From positions 81,378 through 145,377 of the forward strand of contig CANMMM010000011.1 in assembly GCA_947498935.1 (NCBI GenBank): DNA of 64,000 bases, in the 5' to 3' direction. Positions 62,109 to 64,000 of this stretch are shown in pieces (position 1 is the stretch's first letter; every line of letters begins with the position of its first letter). Made by a program: the position numbers and the translations under genes. The stretch comes from an uncultured Aquimarina sp. GTDB lineage: Bacteria; Bacteroidota; Bacteroidia; Flavobacteriales; Flavobacteriaceae. The notes under the pieces are model-generated. The model did no database searches and was not told the origin of the DNA. It saw only the letters and a program-made list of their open reading frames with translations.

Positions 62109-62152
62109 TCCTATCGTCGGGCTGTGGGATTTCCACTACTATCCCTAACGCA

Positions 62153-62468
62153 AAAACATAGCTAGAAATTGAAAAAATAACTAAACAAATAAGCATCTTA
62201 TACACTTCAAAAAAAGAAAAGAGTAAAGGCTACCGCTAATCTGTGACTAGTGGCGTCCATTTTTGTTAAGCCTAATTCTACTGGTTTATTATGCTGTTGT
62301 TACCAAAGTAAAACTAGGTAGCTTATAAAAAACAAAACCACAATCTATCTAAAATAGATCGTGGCTTTTTTGTTATTACTTACTCATACGCCGCCAAGCT
62401 ATACCGCCACTAGTTTTGGAAACTAGAGGTAGCCGTTACGCATTCTTGCGGCAGCGGGTTTTAGTTAA
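62153..62468. other. Gene-free stretch with a terminator hairpin
   Basis: No gene. Near 62338-62364, ccacaatctat and atagatcgtgg form a stem with one mismatch pair, followed by ttttttg on the plus strand and by a T-rich run in reverse. It is placed to end the minus-strand RHS-lipoprotein unit. A second small hairpin, ctagttttggaaactag, lies near 62411-62427. Confidence 0.6.
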
Positions 62469-63083
62469 TCACTCTTCGGAGAGCGAAGGATAATATTGAC
62501 CTTGCCATAAATCCCCTAAACTATCTTTATAAACTACTCTTAAAATACCTCGGTCACGGCTCGCCCAAATCTCTTTTAAACCTTCATCATTTTCGGAATG
62601 ACTTTCAAAGCGAAAATTATATTGGAATTTGTATATCGAATCTTTACACACAGGATCATACACTACTTTGGAAAGTTTGGAGTAACAACATGCTTTGTCG
62701 TTTGTAAAATTCGATTTGAAAACCAGTAAATTTAAACTAAAAAAGTTGTTAAATAAAAAAACACTATCATTTCTCAAAGTTATTTTGTCGTAAATACCTG
62801 CTTTTAATTCAGGAGAAATTTTTATATTAAAGTAAATATCATCATAATATGAATCTATAGAAGAATCAAAACTCTGTTTATTCAAAAGTTGTACTTTCTT
62901 TTTCTCAAAATCTCCAGTACGGAGATTTTTAAAATAGTTTATACTCTTCATTTTTTTAAAAAATGATCTTTCTTTTACTTCTTGATTTCCACAATAAAAA
63001 TTATAACCACTTGCTTCCTGCTTTTTTTCACTTTGTTTACAAGTTGATATAATTAAAAAGATTATAATTATTAAATACCTCAT
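62469..63083 (-). CDS. Lipoprotein, candidate immunity protein for the RHS tip
   Basis: 204 residues with a lipoprotein signal (MRYLIIIIFLIISTCKQSEK; lipobox Cys at residue 15). The rest is beta-strand-rich with many charged residues and no recognised family (YDDIYFNIKISPELKAGIYDKITLRNDSVFLFNNFFSLNLLVF). Its ATG overlaps the RHS stop (ATGA), as is usual for toxin-immunity pairs of RHS/YD proteins. A membrane-anchored immunity protein would fit a toxin acting outside the cytoplasm. The role is inferred from position. Confidence 0.6.
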   Translation of the reverse strand: MRYLIIIIFLIISTCKQSEKKQEASGYNFYCGNQEVKERSFFKKMKSINYFKNLRTGDFEKKKVQLLNKQSFDSSIDSYYDDIYFNIKISPELKAGIYDKITLRNDSVFLFNNFFSLNLLVFKSNFTNDKACCYSKLSKVVYDPVCKDSIYKFQYNFRFESHSENDEGLKEIWASRDRGILRVVYKDSLGDLWQGQYYPSLSEE

Positions 63084-63922
63084 TTTTTGAAAAATCTATC
63101 ACTTAAAACTCTTTCGCTTCCCGAACTGCTTCTTACTGTATTGAACTGCATCATATGGAATAACGTAAATTGATTATTAAATTGATGCAAGAAATGATCA
63201 AGCAAGGAAGCTCCTATATTCCCAGGAATTTGATGGCCTTTAGGATGTTGAGAGAATATTAGATGTTCTTGAGTTCCAGTTAGGTTACCTTTAGTCAAAT
63301 CTGTAAGATAATTATGTGCTGTAATTTCATGAAATAGACTTTGTGTTTGTCTATCTTCAGAATTTTTAGTGAAAGCATTTAAGAGGACAAATCTATTATC
63401 ACCTTTTTGTAGCTCGGTACCAGAAATAAAAGGTAGATAATGGGATGAAAATTTTTCGCTTAAAACATTACTTACAGATTCAACAGTTATAGAATTTGAT
63501 ACCTCAAAAGCTTGAGAAGTTATAGTTACTGCGTTGACTTTTGTTTGCTTTATATTAGTATCAGGTCCGAACCCTATATGCAAGTGTTTATGAGGGTTGT
63601 TGACATATTCTTTTAAAACTTCTTGACCAATAGGAGTTGCTAATATTTTACTTAGAAATTTCTTTAAAGTTGGATCACCTCCAATTATATAAACATACCC
63701 TCCATCCGGATCAATAGCATTAACTCCATTATTCCCCATTGCAAGATAAGGAGAAAAATATTGTTGAGCTGGATCAGGACTAACCCAACGTCCTATTCTG
63801 GAGTCATACATTCTTAATTCAAATGAATTAACACCATTTCCTAACTCAGGTTCTTTTTCAGCATATTCACCTTGATATCCATATCTATAATCTCCTTGTT
63901 GGTTTCGATTAGGCATTGGCAT
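63080..63922 (-). CDS. RHS/YD-repeat C-terminal tip with HExxxH putative metallopeptidase toxin domain
   Basis: 280 residues. The first ~75 are an RHS-associated core: RYGYQGEYAEKEPELGNGVNSFELRMYDSRIGRWVSPDPAQQYFSPYLAMGNNGVNAIDPDGG. The remaining ~200 are a variable tip with LFHEITAHNYL (His198-Glu199...His203), an HExxxH zinc-peptidase-like motif, and later His/Glu residues (EH at 219-220, HPKGH). The N-terminus is abrupt: no signal, no YD repeats, and a TAG four codons upstream in the same frame. It is an orphan tip or the 3' end of a larger broken gene. Followed at once by the lipoprotein gene. Confidence 0.72.
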   Translation of the reverse strand: MPMPNRNQQGDYRYGYQGEYAEKEPELGNGVNSFELRMYDSRIGRWVSPDPAQQYFSPYLAMGNNGVNAIDPDGGYVYIIGGDPTLKKFLSKILATPIGQEVLKEYVNNPHKHLHIGFGPDTNIKQTKVNAVTITSQAFEVSNSITVESVSNVLSEKFSSHYLPFISGTELQKGDNRFVLLNAFTKNSEDRQTQSLFHEITAHNYLTDLTKGNLTGTQEHLIFSQHPKGHQIPGNIGASLLDHFLHQFNNQFTLFHMMQFNTVRSSSGSERVLSDRFFKK

Positions 63923-63934
63923 TCCAAAGGAAAA

Positions 63935-64000
63935 CTAATCAAATGCATTTTTTTGAACGGTTTGCCTTATCATCCTAGTGCTTCCTTCTACACTTTTTTT
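63935..64000 (-). other. Partial open frame at the right edge, ending in TAG before the RHS tip
   Basis: Twenty-one codons run in from the edge (KSVEGSTRMIRQTVQKNAFD) and end with TAG at 63935-63937, in frame with the RHS tip (which continues FSFGMPMPNR). Either an upstream gene ends here, or a full RHS gene carries an amber codon where a tyrosine is usual (D-Y-Y-x-F-G in many RHS proteins). The window does not decide. Confidence 0.4.

Larger units (their letters stand above)
61172..62152 (+). repeat. GGGCGTT...AACGCA dispersed repeat, copy 7, split by an IS element
   Basis: The left part, gggcgttacccaaagggtcg to cgcacctcctatcgtc (61172-61226), and the right part, tcctatcgtcgggctgtggg to ccctAACGCA (62109-62152), join to one normal copy if one copy of TCCTATCGTC is removed. 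The 882 bp between them is the IS element. Confidence 0.93.

Noticed and set aside
60962..62152. Integration site at tRNA-His
   Set aside because: tRNA genes are common integration sites, but no second copy of the tRNA 3' end and no integrase were seen nearby; the IS inserted in a repeat 180 bp away with its own duplication.
1..64000. CRISPR array
   Set aside because: Repeats found are few, dispersed and of unlike spacing; no regular spacer pattern or cas gene was seen.

Overview
This window looks like chromosome from a marine Flavobacteriaceae species (Bacteroidota), roughly of the Aquimarina/Tenacibaculum type. The evidence is the AT-rich DNA, weak Shine-Dalgarno signals, fused E1 alpha/beta dehydrogenase, bacillithiol-type deacetylase BshB1, DUF4290-murA pair, MutS2 without an Smr domain, lipoprotein lipoboxes, YD/RHS tip and dispersed flavobacterial repeats. 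The genus is inferred; no rRNA marker is present.

Positions 1-23774 are a large surface-polysaccharide locus, almost all on the minus strand. It holds two priming phosphoglycosyl transferases (one cut by the left edge), a carrier-protein/adenylating-enzyme/GNAT/formyltransferase cassette between them, a CapK-like ligase, four GT4 enzymes, a GT2 and a GT32, an EpsG-type polymerase, a Wzx flippase, a hexapeptide acetyltransferase, a pyruvyl-transferase-like protein, a nitroreductase-like protein, WecB (UDP-ManNAc) and a TviB/TviC-like pair (UDP-GalNAc-uronate). One plus-strand gene inside it encodes a 661-residue beta-helix lipoprotein. Together these look like a complete Wzx/Wzy-type route for an acidic, acyl-decorated glycan.

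Positions 24031-60892 are mostly housekeeping and small conserved genes: fused branched-chain 2-oxoacid dehydrogenase E1, a 2OG-Fe(II) oxygenase, SUI1, DUF1835, a nucleoside phosphorylase, uracil-DNA glycosylase, MutS2, PIG-L deacetylase plus sodium/solute symporter, a nitrilase-like protein, DUF2911, an aquaporin, a SRPBCC-SDR-photolyase operon, DUF4290-MurA, DUF493, an AAA ATPase-RecQ-Fmt run, HU, YqgE, a trans-sulfuration PLP enzyme and BshB1. Several small genes and one gene remnant lie between them.

Positions 60962-64000 hold tRNA-His, an internally deleted IS4-like element and an orphan RHS C-terminal tip with a HExxxH motif followed by an overlapping lipoprotein gene (candidate toxin/immunity pair).

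Two dispersed repeat families thread through the intergenic spaces. One is a roughly 90-100 bp GGGCGTT...AACGCA element (seven copies, one split by the IS with a 10-bp target duplication). The other is a palindromic-ended, MITE-like GAAGTG...CACTTC element (full length about 162 bp, with deletion forms). The two families are often neighbours.
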